Below are positions 13,481-19,624 of a stretch of 19,624 bases of DNA, piece by piece. Position numbers and translations under genes: made by a program. This DNA comes from Candidatus Proteinoplasmatales archaeon SG8-5 (lineage in GTDB: Archaea; Thermoplasmatota; Thermoplasmata; SG8-5). The notes under the pieces were generated by a model. It did not search any database and was not told the origin of the DNA. It saw only the letters and a program-made list of their open reading frames with translations. The stretch covers positions 1 through 19,624 of the forward strand of contig LSSH01000039.1 in the NCBI GenBank assembly GCA_001595885.1, written 5' to 3'. The stretch's first letter is position 1. The number at the start of each line of letters is the position of its first letter.

Positions 13481-15130
13481 ATGATGGCTGGACAACAACC
13501 GATCATAGTATTGAAGGAAGGAACCGAGAGGACGAAGGGCAAGGGCGCACAGTTCAACAACATCGCCGCGGCGAAGGCAGTCGCGGATGCGGTGCGCTCG
13601 ACCCTGGGTCCGAAGGGAATGGACAAGATGCTGGTGGACAGCATGGGCGACGTGGTAATCACAAACGACGGCGCGACCATTCTCAAGGAGATTGACATCG
13701 AGCATCCCGCGGCAAAGATGGTGGTGGAGGTCGCAAAGACCCAGGACAACGAGTGTGGCGACGGCACCACTTCCGCAGTGGTAATGGCCGGGGAGCTCCT
13801 GAAGAGGGCGGAGGACCTCATCGAGCAGAACGTCCACCCGACCGTCATAGCAAACGGCTATCGCTTGGCTTCGGTCGAGGCAGTGAAGATACTGAACAAA
13901 CTCGGCGTCAAGGTCGATGCAAAGGACACGAAGGCCCTGAAGAACATAGCCATAACAGCGATGACGGGCAAGAGCGTGGGCGACCACAAGGAAGCCCTGG
14001 CCGAGGTAGCCGTCAAGGCAGTGACAGCTGTGATGGACAAGAGGGCCGGCAAGCCGTTCGTGGACCTCGACGACATCAAGATCGAGAAGAAGCACGGCGG
14101 CTCCGTGAAGGACACGACCCTCATCGAGGGCATCATCCTCGACAAGGAAAGGGTGCACCCGCGCATGCCGATGAGCGTGAAGAACGGCAAGATAGCCCTC
14201 ATCGATTCAGCTCTTGAGATCAAGAAGACGGAGGTCGACGCCAAGATACAGATCACCGACCCGGGCCAACTGCAGAAGTTCCTGGACGAGGAGGAGAAGA
14301 CCCTCAAGTCCAAGGTGGACCAGATTAAGAGATCAGGCGCTACGGTGGTATTCTGCCAGAAGGGCGTGGACGACCTGGTGCAGCATTACCTTGCCAAGGC
14401 CAACATCTTCGCGGTCCGCAGGGTGAAGAAGTCCGACATGGAGAAGCTTGCCAAGGCCACGGGCGCGAAGCTTGTGACCAACCTCGACGACCTGAAGGCA
14501 TCCGACCTCGGAAAGGCCGGCCTCGTCGAGGAGAGGAAGATCTCGGACAGTGACATGATATTCATCACGGGCTGCAAGGACGCGAAGGCCGTGTCCATCC
14601 TCATCAGGGGCGGGACCGAGCACGTCGTGGACGAGGCAGATCGGGCGCTGCACGACGCCCTGAAGGTGACGGCAGTGGCGATCGAGGACGGCATGGCAAT
14701 ACCCGGCGGGGGTTCTGCGGAGATAGAGCTCTCATTGGCCCTGACCAAGTTCGGCTCACGTGTGGGCGGCCGGGAGCAGCTGGCCATCGAGGCGTTCGCC
14801 AAGGCCACCGAGATCATCCCGTGGACGCTCGCCGAGAACGCGGGCCTGGATTCCATAAACGTCCTCATCAAGCTGAGGAGCGAGCACGAGGGTAAAAAGA
14901 GGAAAACAGCGGGCATCGACGTCTTCACCGGCAACGTGAAGGACATGCAGAAGGAGAACATCATCGAGCCCATGCGCGTGAAGACCCAGGCCATAGAATC
15001 CGCCACCGAGGTCGCCAACATGATCCTCAGGATCGACGACGTCATCGCGGCCAAGAAGGGCGCGGGCGGACCACCGATGCCACCGGGCGGCGGCGGAATG
15101 GGCGGCATGCCTCCGGGCATGGACATGTGA
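13481..15130 (+). CDS. thsA: Thermosome subunit (group II chaperonin)
   Basis: Subunit of the double-ring ATP-driven folding chaperonin in the cytoplasm. The 549 residues are full length. The ATP site is visible as LGPKGMDKM (42-50), NDGATIL (62-68) and GDGTTS (93-98), with the C-terminal equatorial half carrying GGGSAEIELS. The apical domain lies between about residues 215 and 370. The C-terminus is the usual flexible Gly-Met-Pro-rich tail (GGMGGMPPGMDM). GGGAGG (13467-13472) stands 8 nt before the ATG at 13481; an ATG at 13484 would also do. Another ATG at 13474 is out of frame. It is transcribed alone, divergent from dph6. Archaea often have two or three paralogues, so the subunit letter is nominal. 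Confidence 0.96.
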   Translation: MMAGQQPIIVLKEGTERTKGKGAQFNNIAAAKAVADAVRSTLGPKGMDKMLVDSMGDVVITNDGATILKEIDIEHPAAKMVVEVAKTQDNECGDGTTSAVVMAGELLKRAEDLIEQNVHPTVIANGYRLASVEAVKILNKLGVKVDAKDTKALKNIAITAMTGKSVGDHKEALAEVAVKAVTAVMDKRAGKPFVDLDDIKIEKKHGGSVKDTTLIEGIILDKERVHPRMPMSVKNGKIALIDSALEIKKTEVDAKIQITDPGQLQKFLDEEEKTLKSKVDQIKRSGATVVFCQKGVDDLVQHYLAKANIFAVRRVKKSDMEKLAKATGAKLVTNLDDLKASDLGKAGLVEERKISDSDMIFITGCKDAKAVSILIRGGTEHVVDEADRALHDALKVTAVAIEDGMAIPGGGSAEIELSLALTKFGSRVGGREQLAIEAFAKATEIIPWTLAENAGLDSINVLIKLRSEHEGKKRKTAGIDVFTGNVKDMQKENIIEPMRVKTQAIESATEVANMILRIDDVIAAKKGAGGPPMPPGGGGMGGMPPGMDM

Positions 15131-15353
15131 ACAAACGAGTTCTGAATACCAAACTCACTTGACTCGGATGTTCACAGCCAGGGATCGTACAGTCACAACT
15201 CTCGCAGTCAATAACTGCGAGCTGCCATGATAGCACACTTACCGTGCACGACGGAGAATCTTGGTTCCTCTCACGAAGGAACACCCTCATACCGACTCAA
15301 TTGACCCGGACAAGAATGTAATGGGTCGGCTGTTCGGCCGACCCCTATTTAAC
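15131..15353. other. Gene-free, hairpin-rich spacer between thermosome and pop5
   Basis: No open frame worth calling. The stretch holds a perfect hairpin CTCGCAGT-caata-ACTGCGAG (15201-15221), a weak GCAC/GTGC pair (15233-15247), GTTCCT-N7-AGGAAC (15264-15282) and the strong stem at 15323-15344. It could be the thermosome 3' UTR or a small structured RNA on either strand. No C/D box pair or H/ACA signature was convincing. Confidence 0.4.
15323..15344. terminator. Strong hairpin between convergent genes, possible bidirectional terminator
   Basis: GGGTCGGC (15323-15330) and GCCGACCC (15337-15344) form a perfect 8-bp GC-rich stem with the loop TGTTCG. On the plus strand it is followed by T-rich sequence (CTATTTAACTTAATTTTC), fitting a terminator for the thermosome transcript. 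On the minus strand it begins 9 nt after the pop5 stop. Confidence 0.55.
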
Positions 15354-15752
15354 TTAATTTTCTTCTGTTGGTTCCTCTATTGCAGGTTCAGTAGAATCCT
15401 CTATTGCAGGCTCTGTCGATTCCTCATCTGCGGGCGGCATCGATTCCTTGACCTTCTTGATGGTGCCCGAGGTCTTCAGCGTGCGGACCACGACCTTGAG
15501 CTCGTCGTCCTCGCCCACCTCTGTGATGCTGGTGAGGAGCTCGATCGCTTTATCCTTATCCGTGTGACTGCACCTGAGTATGCCGCGGTTGTCGTTGAAG
15601 GCGGTGAGCCACGGGCGTCCTTCCTCGTAATTGTCGAAGCCCATCTGGCTTGCCCTCCTCTGCAACGCCTTGATGAGCTCCCAGCGTTCAAGCACCCTCG
15701 GAGCCTCAACCTCGAACAGAATGTACCTGCGCCTGAACTCCTTCACGGCCAT
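15354..15752 (-). CDS. rnp2: RNase P protein component 2 (Pop5/Rnp2) with acidic repeat tail
   Basis: Protein subunit of archaeal RNase P, acting with the catalytic RNA in 5' processing of pre-tRNAs. Family features are RRRYILFEVEAP (7-18), PWLTAFNDNRGILRCSH (about 47-63) and VVRTLKTSGTIKKVKE (87-102), which line up with Pyrococcus Pop5 as recalled. The core ends near residue 104. It is followed by an unusual acidic tail built from an 8-residue repeat (ESTEPAIE, DSTEPAIE, then EPTEEN), encoded by 24-nt direct repeats (TCCTCTATTGCAGG at 15373 and 15397). The ATG at 15752 is 13 nt behind the ftsZ stop, so it is probably co-transcribed with ftsZ. No clear ribosome site is seen. Confidence 0.88.
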   Translation of the reverse strand: MAVKEFRRRYILFEVEAPRVLERWELIKALQRRASQMGFDNYEEGRPWLTAFNDNRGILRCSHTDKDKAIELLTSITEVGEDDELKVVVRTLKTSGTIKKVKESMPPADEESTEPAIEDSTEPAIEEPTEEN

Positions 15753-15765
15753 GTGAATCCCGCGG

Positions 15766-16878
15766 TCACTCGACCATGTCTATGCCTTCGGCAGACGTGT
15801 GCTCCGTCCCGACGATCGCAGGGGATTTGACACCGGTGATGACGAGGAGTATCTGCACGTCCTTGCCCAGCGTCGGGTCCACGGTGCAGCCCCAGATGAT
15901 GCGGGCGTTCGGGCTGACCTTGGAGCTTACCAGCTCGGCGGCCTGCTGGGCCTCCGCTATGCTCATGTCCGTGCCGCCGACGATCCGCACCAGCGCACCC
16001 TTTGCCTCGTTGACGTCTATCTCCCCGAGCAGCGGCGAATCCAGCGCCTCGTTGACTGCGAGCTCGACCCGCTCCCTGTCATCGTCCGATGCGCCAATCC
16101 CTATCATGGCCACGCCGCCGTTCTCCATCACCGTCATCAGGTCGCTGTAATCGAGATTGACCAGTCCGGGCATCGTGATGACCTCTGTGATGCCCTTGAT
16201 GGAGTTCATTAATATCTCATCGGCCACCTTGAAGGCAGCGTCCAGGGGCAGCCTCGGTACAAGCTCCAGGAGCTTGTCGTTCTGGATGACAATCGTTGTA
16301 TCGCAGATGTTCTTGAGCTTGATAAGGCCCTTCTGGGCATTCTCATACCGAACCCGGCCCTCGGCCTTGAAGGGCATTGTCACGACGCCCATTACAAGCG
16401 CGCCCTGCTCCTTGGCGATCTCTCCGACGACAGAAGCGGATCCCGTACCCGTGCCGCCGCCCATACCGGCGGTGACGAAGACGATGTGCGAACCTTCCAG
16501 ATATGCCCTCAGCTCCTCATCGTTCTCCCGTGCGGCATTCTCGCCGACCTCCGGTAACGCTCCGGCACCGAGGCCCTTGGTGGCCCTCCTGCCAATGAGC
16601 ATCTTCTTCGGTGCGTGAGTGTGCAGGAGGTGGGTCGCATCCGTGTTGACGGCGCACAACTGAGCCCCCGCCACACCCTCGTCGTTAAGACGCGTCACGG
16701 TGTTGGAACCCCCGCCGCCGCAGCCGACGATCTTGACGTTGATCTTCAGGGTCTCGACGAGTTGCCTCAATTCTTCATCGTCCGGAGACTCCTTGATAAT
16801 TCCCGCTTCCTTTTTCACGGTTTGAACTTTCTCATCTTGTTGGTGCCTGTTCAAAGCCTCATCAATTATGGATTTCAT
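15766..16878 (-). CDS. ftsZ: Cell division protein FtsZ (archaeal)
   Basis: Tubulin-like GTPase forming the division ring. The 370 residues carry a nucleotide-binding GCGGGGSN (52-59), the tubulin signature GMGGGTGTGSA (138-148) and the T7-loop region NLDYSDL, whose acidic residues complete GTP hydrolysis across the filament. The N-terminal extension of about 45 residues is charged, as in many euryarchaeal FtsZ. The C-terminus is short and acidic, possibly a partner-binding tail. The ATG at 16878 has GGTGA (16888-16884) 5 nt upstream. It has its own promoter in the 75-nt spacer after dph2, and is followed by pop5. FtsZ1 and FtsZ2 could not be separated with confidence. Confidence 0.95.
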   Translation of the reverse strand: MKSIIDEALNRHQQDEKVQTVKKEAGIIKESPDDEELRQLVETLKINVKIVGCGGGGSNTVTRLNDEGVAGAQLCAVNTDATHLLHTHAPKKMLIGRRATKGLGAGALPEVGENAARENDEELRAYLEGSHIVFVTAGMGGGTGTGSASVVGEIAKEQGALVMGVVTMPFKAEGRVRYENAQKGLIKLKNICDTTIVIQNDKLLELVPRLPLDAAFKVADEILMNSIKGITEVITMPGLVNLDYSDLMTVMENGGVAMIGIGASDDDRERVELAVNEALDSPLLGEIDVNEAKGALVRIVGGTDMSIAEAQQAAELVSSKVSPNARIIWGCTVDPTLGKDVQILLVITGVKSPAIVGTEHTSAEGIDMVE

Positions 16879-16893
16879 TTACTTCACCCATCC

Positions 16894-16930
16894 CTATCAA
16901 ATACGTTGGCCCTTGATAGTATTATACGTA
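16894..16930 (-). promoter_or_regulatory. ftsZ promoter with inverted TTGATAG repeats
   Basis: On the minus strand an AT-rich TATA region (around TACGTATAATACT, 16930-16918) lies upstream of ftsZ. An inverted repeat CTATCAA (16894-16900), 12 nt, TTGATAG (16913-16919) covers the area just downstream of the TATA to the likely start of transcription. The half-site TTGATAG is the same heptamer found in the palindrome at 2632-2662, in opposite relative orientation. Confidence 0.45.
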
Positions 16931-16953
16931 TTTAAAATTTAGGTTAGTAAATA

Positions 16954-17946
16954 TTAAAAAGCAAATATTTCGTCAATGACGTACTCTTTCCAAGGTCGGA
17001 TGCCCAAGGCGATTTCCAATTCCACCGGCGTGATCACGGGCTTCGCGAAAATGGCCTGGTCGTCTATGGCAAGCCGAGGGCACGCAGTCGACACCCAGCA
17101 ATCCAGTCCGAAGGTCTCGAGCTTCTCGGGCGTGACCGTGTCCGACTCCACCACTACCGCACCCTTTCCGTGCGATCTCAGGGCCTTTGCTACGCCCAGG
17201 GCAACCTGCTCCCTTCGCTGTCCGACGCGCGTCGAAAGGAGGACGCCGAACCGCCGTGCAGCCTTCGCGGTCTCGATGAGAGCGTGCCTTTGTCTCAGTA
17301 CATTATCCTTGAGCTCGCTGACGTCGCCCACTTCGCCCGTTACTGGGTCTGCAACGACAACATCCTTGCCGGTAGCCAGTGCCACCGCCAACGGATGGAA
17401 CATTCCTGTCCCAACGAAGAGGAACTTCTCAACCTCCCCCGATATGGACCGTGCCACTGATGTATTGCACCCCAGAACCTGGCCTGACGAGAATATCCTG
17501 CCGTCCCCTTGGCCAACGCGCACAAGCCTCTTGTTGTTCTCGAGCAGGTCGATGATGGTAGGGAGGGTGTGGAGGTGCTGTGCCGTTGTCACGACCCCCA
17601 CTCTCTCAGGCAGGACGGACAAGGCATTCTCAACGGCCGGGACGGGGTCCGCCGAGGACCTGGCTTGGATGAAGAGGACGGGCATTGGCGTCTCGACCGA
17701 CGGGATGGGCAGGTGCCCGAAGTTGACGACGAGGTCGGCATCGGTCTGCGGGACATCACAGGCCCCGAAGCACGGCTCGCCGGAAACTATCACCTGACAA
17801 CCTGGAACCTTCTCGGACAACTCCGAGGCAACCTCTGGAGCGTGCCTCTTCAGCCCCTCCGGGAACTGGAGCAGGACCCTCCTGCAGCCGCGCTGGGATA
17901 TAGACGAGACCACCTTCGGCAGTTCAAAGTCAAATGATTCAGTCAT
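16954..17946 (-). CDS. dph2: Diphthamide synthase subunit Dph2 (2-(3-amino-3-carboxypropyl)histidine synthase)
   Basis: Non-canonical radical-SAM enzyme that transfers the 3-amino-3-carboxypropyl group of SAM to a histidine of elongation factor 2, first step of diphthamide synthesis. The 330 residues match archaeal Dph2. The three cluster-ligand cysteines are Cys59 (GEPCFGACD), Cys160 (QVLGCNTS) and Cys289 (STACPRL), close to the Cys59/163/287 recalled for Pyrococcus Dph2. The ATG at 17946 has GGGAGGT 5 nt upstream and overlaps the mfnA stop (ATGACTGA) by 8 nt, so translation is coupled. The frame is open upstream inside mfnA, but that extension is low-complexity and is not family sequence. 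The pathway's last enzyme, Dph6, is 3.6 kb away. Confidence 0.94.
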   Translation of the reverse strand: MTESFDFELPKVVSSISQRGCRRVLLQFPEGLKRHAPEVASELSEKVPGCQVIVSGEPCFGACDVPQTDADLVVNFGHLPIPSVETPMPVLFIQARSSADPVPAVENALSVLPERVGVVTTAQHLHTLPTIIDLLENNKRLVRVGQGDGRIFSSGQVLGCNTSVARSISGEVEKFLFVGTGMFHPLAVALATGKDVVVADPVTGEVGDVSELKDNVLRQRHALIETAKAARRFGVLLSTRVGQRREQVALGVAKALRSHGKGAVVVESDTVTPEKLETFGLDCWVSTACPRLAIDDQAIFAKPVITPVELEIALGIRPWKEYVIDEIFAF

Positions 17947-19078
17947 CAAGACCTCCCAAGACCTCCTCGAGGTCGGCGAAGAGTCCGTCCACGCTATCCC
18001 TTGTAACATAGGGCATGATGACGAGCCTGAGGCTCTCGGGGTTCCTTGCGACCGAGACCTTCCAGCCTTGCTTTTCCATTTCCGATTGGATTCGAACGAC
18101 ATCAGGTGCGTAAAAGCACAGGATGTTCATCACCGGGTCCATGACAGGCTCCAGGCCAATGCCCGTGCCTTTCTCGAGCGCGTACCTGGTAACGTCCATA
18201 CACCCCTTTACGAGCTTCACATAACCCTCCTCGCCCAAGAACCTCATGGCAGCGTAGGTGGACGCCACCGCGGCGCTGCACCTCGTGCCCGAAAGGGCGG
18301 CAGCCTGGCCAACGGTGTCGAGGTAGGGCGCGTCCTTCCGGATGGTCCTCATCTGCCCCTCGTCCCTGAGCATGAGGGCGCCCGCTGGTATCGTTGACAT
18401 CCCCATCTTGTGAGGGTCGATGGTGATGATGGAAACCTCAGGGACCGCGAAGTCGAACTTGGGCGGACCATGATCCAGGAAAGGCAGGACAAAACCTCCG
18501 AAGGCCGCGTCAACATGCAGGAACGCGCCATCGGGAAGAAGGGCCCCGAGACCCTCGATGTCGTCGACGGCGCCAAGCTCTGTGGTCCCGGCGATACCGA
18601 CGATGGCACATACGTCATTGTCGACAACGCGCTTCACCTCATCTAGGTCGGCAGTGAATTTCTCGTCCAGTCCCACCATCTGGGGTTCCAAGCCAAGTAT
18701 ATCGCAGGCCTTGTGAAACGAGAAGTGGGCGCTCTTCGGGAAGACCACCTTCTTCCTCCGCGTCACGTTCCTGGCGATCCACAAAGCCGTGATGTTCGCT
18801 TCGGTCCCGCCGCTGACTATGCTGCCGCCCGCACCCTCGTGATGCAGCATCCCTCCTATGGCCCTGACCACCTCTTTCTCCAACCTCTGGGTGCCGGGGT
18901 ATAGACCAGCGTTGCCCAGGTTTGCCTCGATGAACCTGACATGGGCCTCGACAGCAACCTCCAGCGGCTGGGCGCACATGGAGGCAAAAATCCTGCCATC
19001 AGAGAAGTGGAGGTCCTCGGCGCTCGCACTTGCAAGTTCCGCATCGATTATGTTCTTAGAAGCCCCCTTCTTCCACAA
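17939..19078 (-). CDS. mfnA: MfnA-type L-aspartate/L-tyrosine decarboxylase
   Basis: PLP-dependent group II decarboxylase. In archaea this family makes beta-alanine from aspartate for coenzyme A, or tyramine from tyrosine for methanofuran. With no methanogenesis genes in sight the CoA role is more likely (inference). The 379 residues show SGGTEANITA (89-98, PLP phosphate region), HFSFHKA (ring-stacking His118), HVDAAFGG (188-195) and the Schiff-base lysine in DPHKMGM (Lys224). The start is TTG at 19078, 11 nt behind the upstream stop and preceded by a G-run. The next in-frame Met is residue 34, too late because it would remove the conserved DGRIFASM region. It overlaps dph2 at its 3' end. Confidence 0.92.
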   Translation of the reverse strand: MWKKGASKNIIDAELASASAEDLHFSDGRIFASMCAQPLEVAVEAHVRFIEANLGNAGLYPGTQRLEKEVVRAIGGMLHHEGAGGSIVSGGTEANITALWIARNVTRRKKVVFPKSAHFSFHKACDILGLEPQMVGLDEKFTADLDEVKRVVDNDVCAIVGIAGTTELGAVDDIEGLGALLPDGAFLHVDAAFGGFVLPFLDHGPPKFDFAVPEVSIITIDPHKMGMSTIPAGALMLRDEGQMRTIRKDAPYLDTVGQAAALSGTRCSAAVASTYAAMRFLGEEGYVKLVKGCMDVTRYALEKGTGIGLEPVMDPVMNILCFYAPDVVRIQSEMEKQGWKVSVARNPESLRLVIMPYVTRDSVDGLFADLEEVLGGLDD

Positions 19079-19089
19079 GCTCTTGCCCC

Positions 19090-19624
19090 CTAGCTCCTGC
19101 TCCGCTCTAGGAGAAGGCGCTTCTCGATCGAGGCCACGATATGCTTCACCGTGCTGAACTCCTCAGCCCTGACACACAAGATCTCCGCCCCTTCCCTGAC
19201 AAGGAACTCTAAAAGACTGGGGGCCCCGACGAGATCTGGGGATAGAACCGCTAGGTTTTTATCAAGGGCCGATGCGCCCATGAACATCTCGGAGTACGCG
19301 CTCCTCAACACTGACAACGAGTAATCCACCCAATCATCGTCCTCATCGGTCGCTCCCAGCATGAGCCTTGCGAACGTATCAAGGTCAAGGGCGAACATGT
19401 CGGAGTTATCTGCCAGCTCCTCCATGAAGAAGAGGTTGCTCGGATACCTGACGGGCAGCCAGTGCTTGACCTTGGGTCCCTTCCAATAACGCTTGACCAG
19501 ATTGACGGCGTTCTTCATCTCCTCGATGCTTCGCGTTCCGGGAAGCAGAAGGCTCAGCTCGATGCCGGCCCCGACCAGCCCCTGGGCGTCTCTGGAGAAC
19601 TCGACGAGCTCGTTCAACTCATCG
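19090..19624 (-). CDS. PEP-synthase-like C-terminal (PEP-utilising TIM-barrel) domain protein, 5' partial, degenerate
   Basis: The frame is open to the right edge, so the N-terminus is missing; a TTG at 19617 is not a convincing start. The visible 176 residues resemble the end of the PEP-binding barrel of PEP synthase/PPDK. A strand with LLLPGTRSIEEM recalls 'MIPFVRTVEE', the segment RYPSNLFFMEELADNSDMFALDLDTFARLMLGATDED recalls 'EIPSNVLLADEFA...SIGSNDLTQLTLGVDRD', and LLEFLVREGAEILCV recalls 'FAEFLVRCGIDSISV'. The catalytic 'SICGQ' cysteine is absent; the aligned stretch reads AVLSPDLVGA. This suggests a paralogue that has lost catalysis. It precedes mfnA by 11 nt and is probably in the same transcript. 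The family resemblance is by eye only. Confidence 0.6.
   Translation of the reverse strand, partial: DELNELVEFSRDAQGLVGAGIELSLLLPGTRSIEEMKNAVNLVKRYWKGPKVKHWLPVRYPSNLFFMEELADNSDMFALDLDTFARLMLGATDEDDDWVDYSLSVLRSAYSEMFMGASALDKNLAVLSPDLVGAPSLLEFLVREGAEILCVRAEEFSTVKHIVASIEKRLLLERSRS

Noticed and set aside
14386..15126. Long minus-strand open frame opposite the thermosome C-terminal half
   Set aside because: It mirrors the chaperonin codons; the Pro/Met-rich start is the complement of the Gly-Met tail.
17947..18102. N-terminal extension of Dph2 into mfnA
   Set aside because: The extension is Ser/Arg-rich out-of-frame mfnA sequence; the ATG at 17946 with GGGAGGT fits the known family start.
1..19624. 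CRISPR array, insertion sequence, prophage or defence genes
   Set aside because: No repeat-spacer pattern, terminal inverted repeats, transposase, integrase or nuclease genes were found; nearly all the DNA is accounted for by metabolic and housekeeping genes.

Overview
The window is archaeal. It carries a group II chaperonin (thermosome), archaeal-type FtsZ, diphthamide enzymes (Dph2 and Dph6), the RNase P protein Pop5, MfnA-type decarboxylase, an archaeal-length PheT and an intron-bearing tRNA. Several genes have TATA boxes about 25 bp upstream of a start codon, which implies leaderless or short-leader mRNAs. Most genes look to be 55-60% GC. No methanogenesis, plasmid, phage, insertion sequence or CRISPR element is visible. 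The gene set would suit an anaerobic, amino-acid-using member of Thermoplasmatota, but that placement is inference from gene content.

Left part (1-5013, plus strand): a 5'-truncated ferredoxin-aldehyde:ferredoxin oxidoreductase fusion; a papain/C39-like protein of unknown role behind a perfect 11-bp-arm palindrome that encloses a TATA-like element; a cysteine-rich DUF3795-type protein coupled to it; and an AT-rich zinc-ribbon membrane protein. Next (9473-5024, minus strand) is a compact four-gene operon for the middle of leucine/isovalerate catabolism: methylglutaconyl-CoA hydratase, biotin carboxylase, a separate biotin carrier and the carboxyltransferase. The last three together form a 3-methylcrotonyl-CoA carboxylase whose alpha chain is split in two genes. 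The AOR may feed on aldehydes or acids from the same amino-acid fermentation (inference).

Middle (9687-13377): a tRNA-Ser(UGA) gene that reads as a normal class II tRNA only if two insertions (about 33 and 43 nt) are removed. It sits 9 nt behind pheT and ends in an oligo-T tract. A zinc-dependent MDR dehydrogenase (plus strand) diverges from pheT. Dph6 (minus strand) diverges from the thermosome gene (plus strand), with back-to-back TATA boxes.

Right part (13481-19624): thermosome; a 223-nt gene-free stretch with three hairpins besides two open ends; then on the minus strand a run of housekeeping genes: a 5'-truncated degenerate PEP-synthase-like C-terminal domain, mfnA, dph2 (overlapping mfnA by 8 nt), ftsZ (own promoter, flanked by inverted TTGATAG-type repeats) and pop5 with an unusual acidic repeat tail. 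The half-site TTGATAG occurs both in the palindrome at 2632-2662 and at the ftsZ promoter, so the two may share a regulator.
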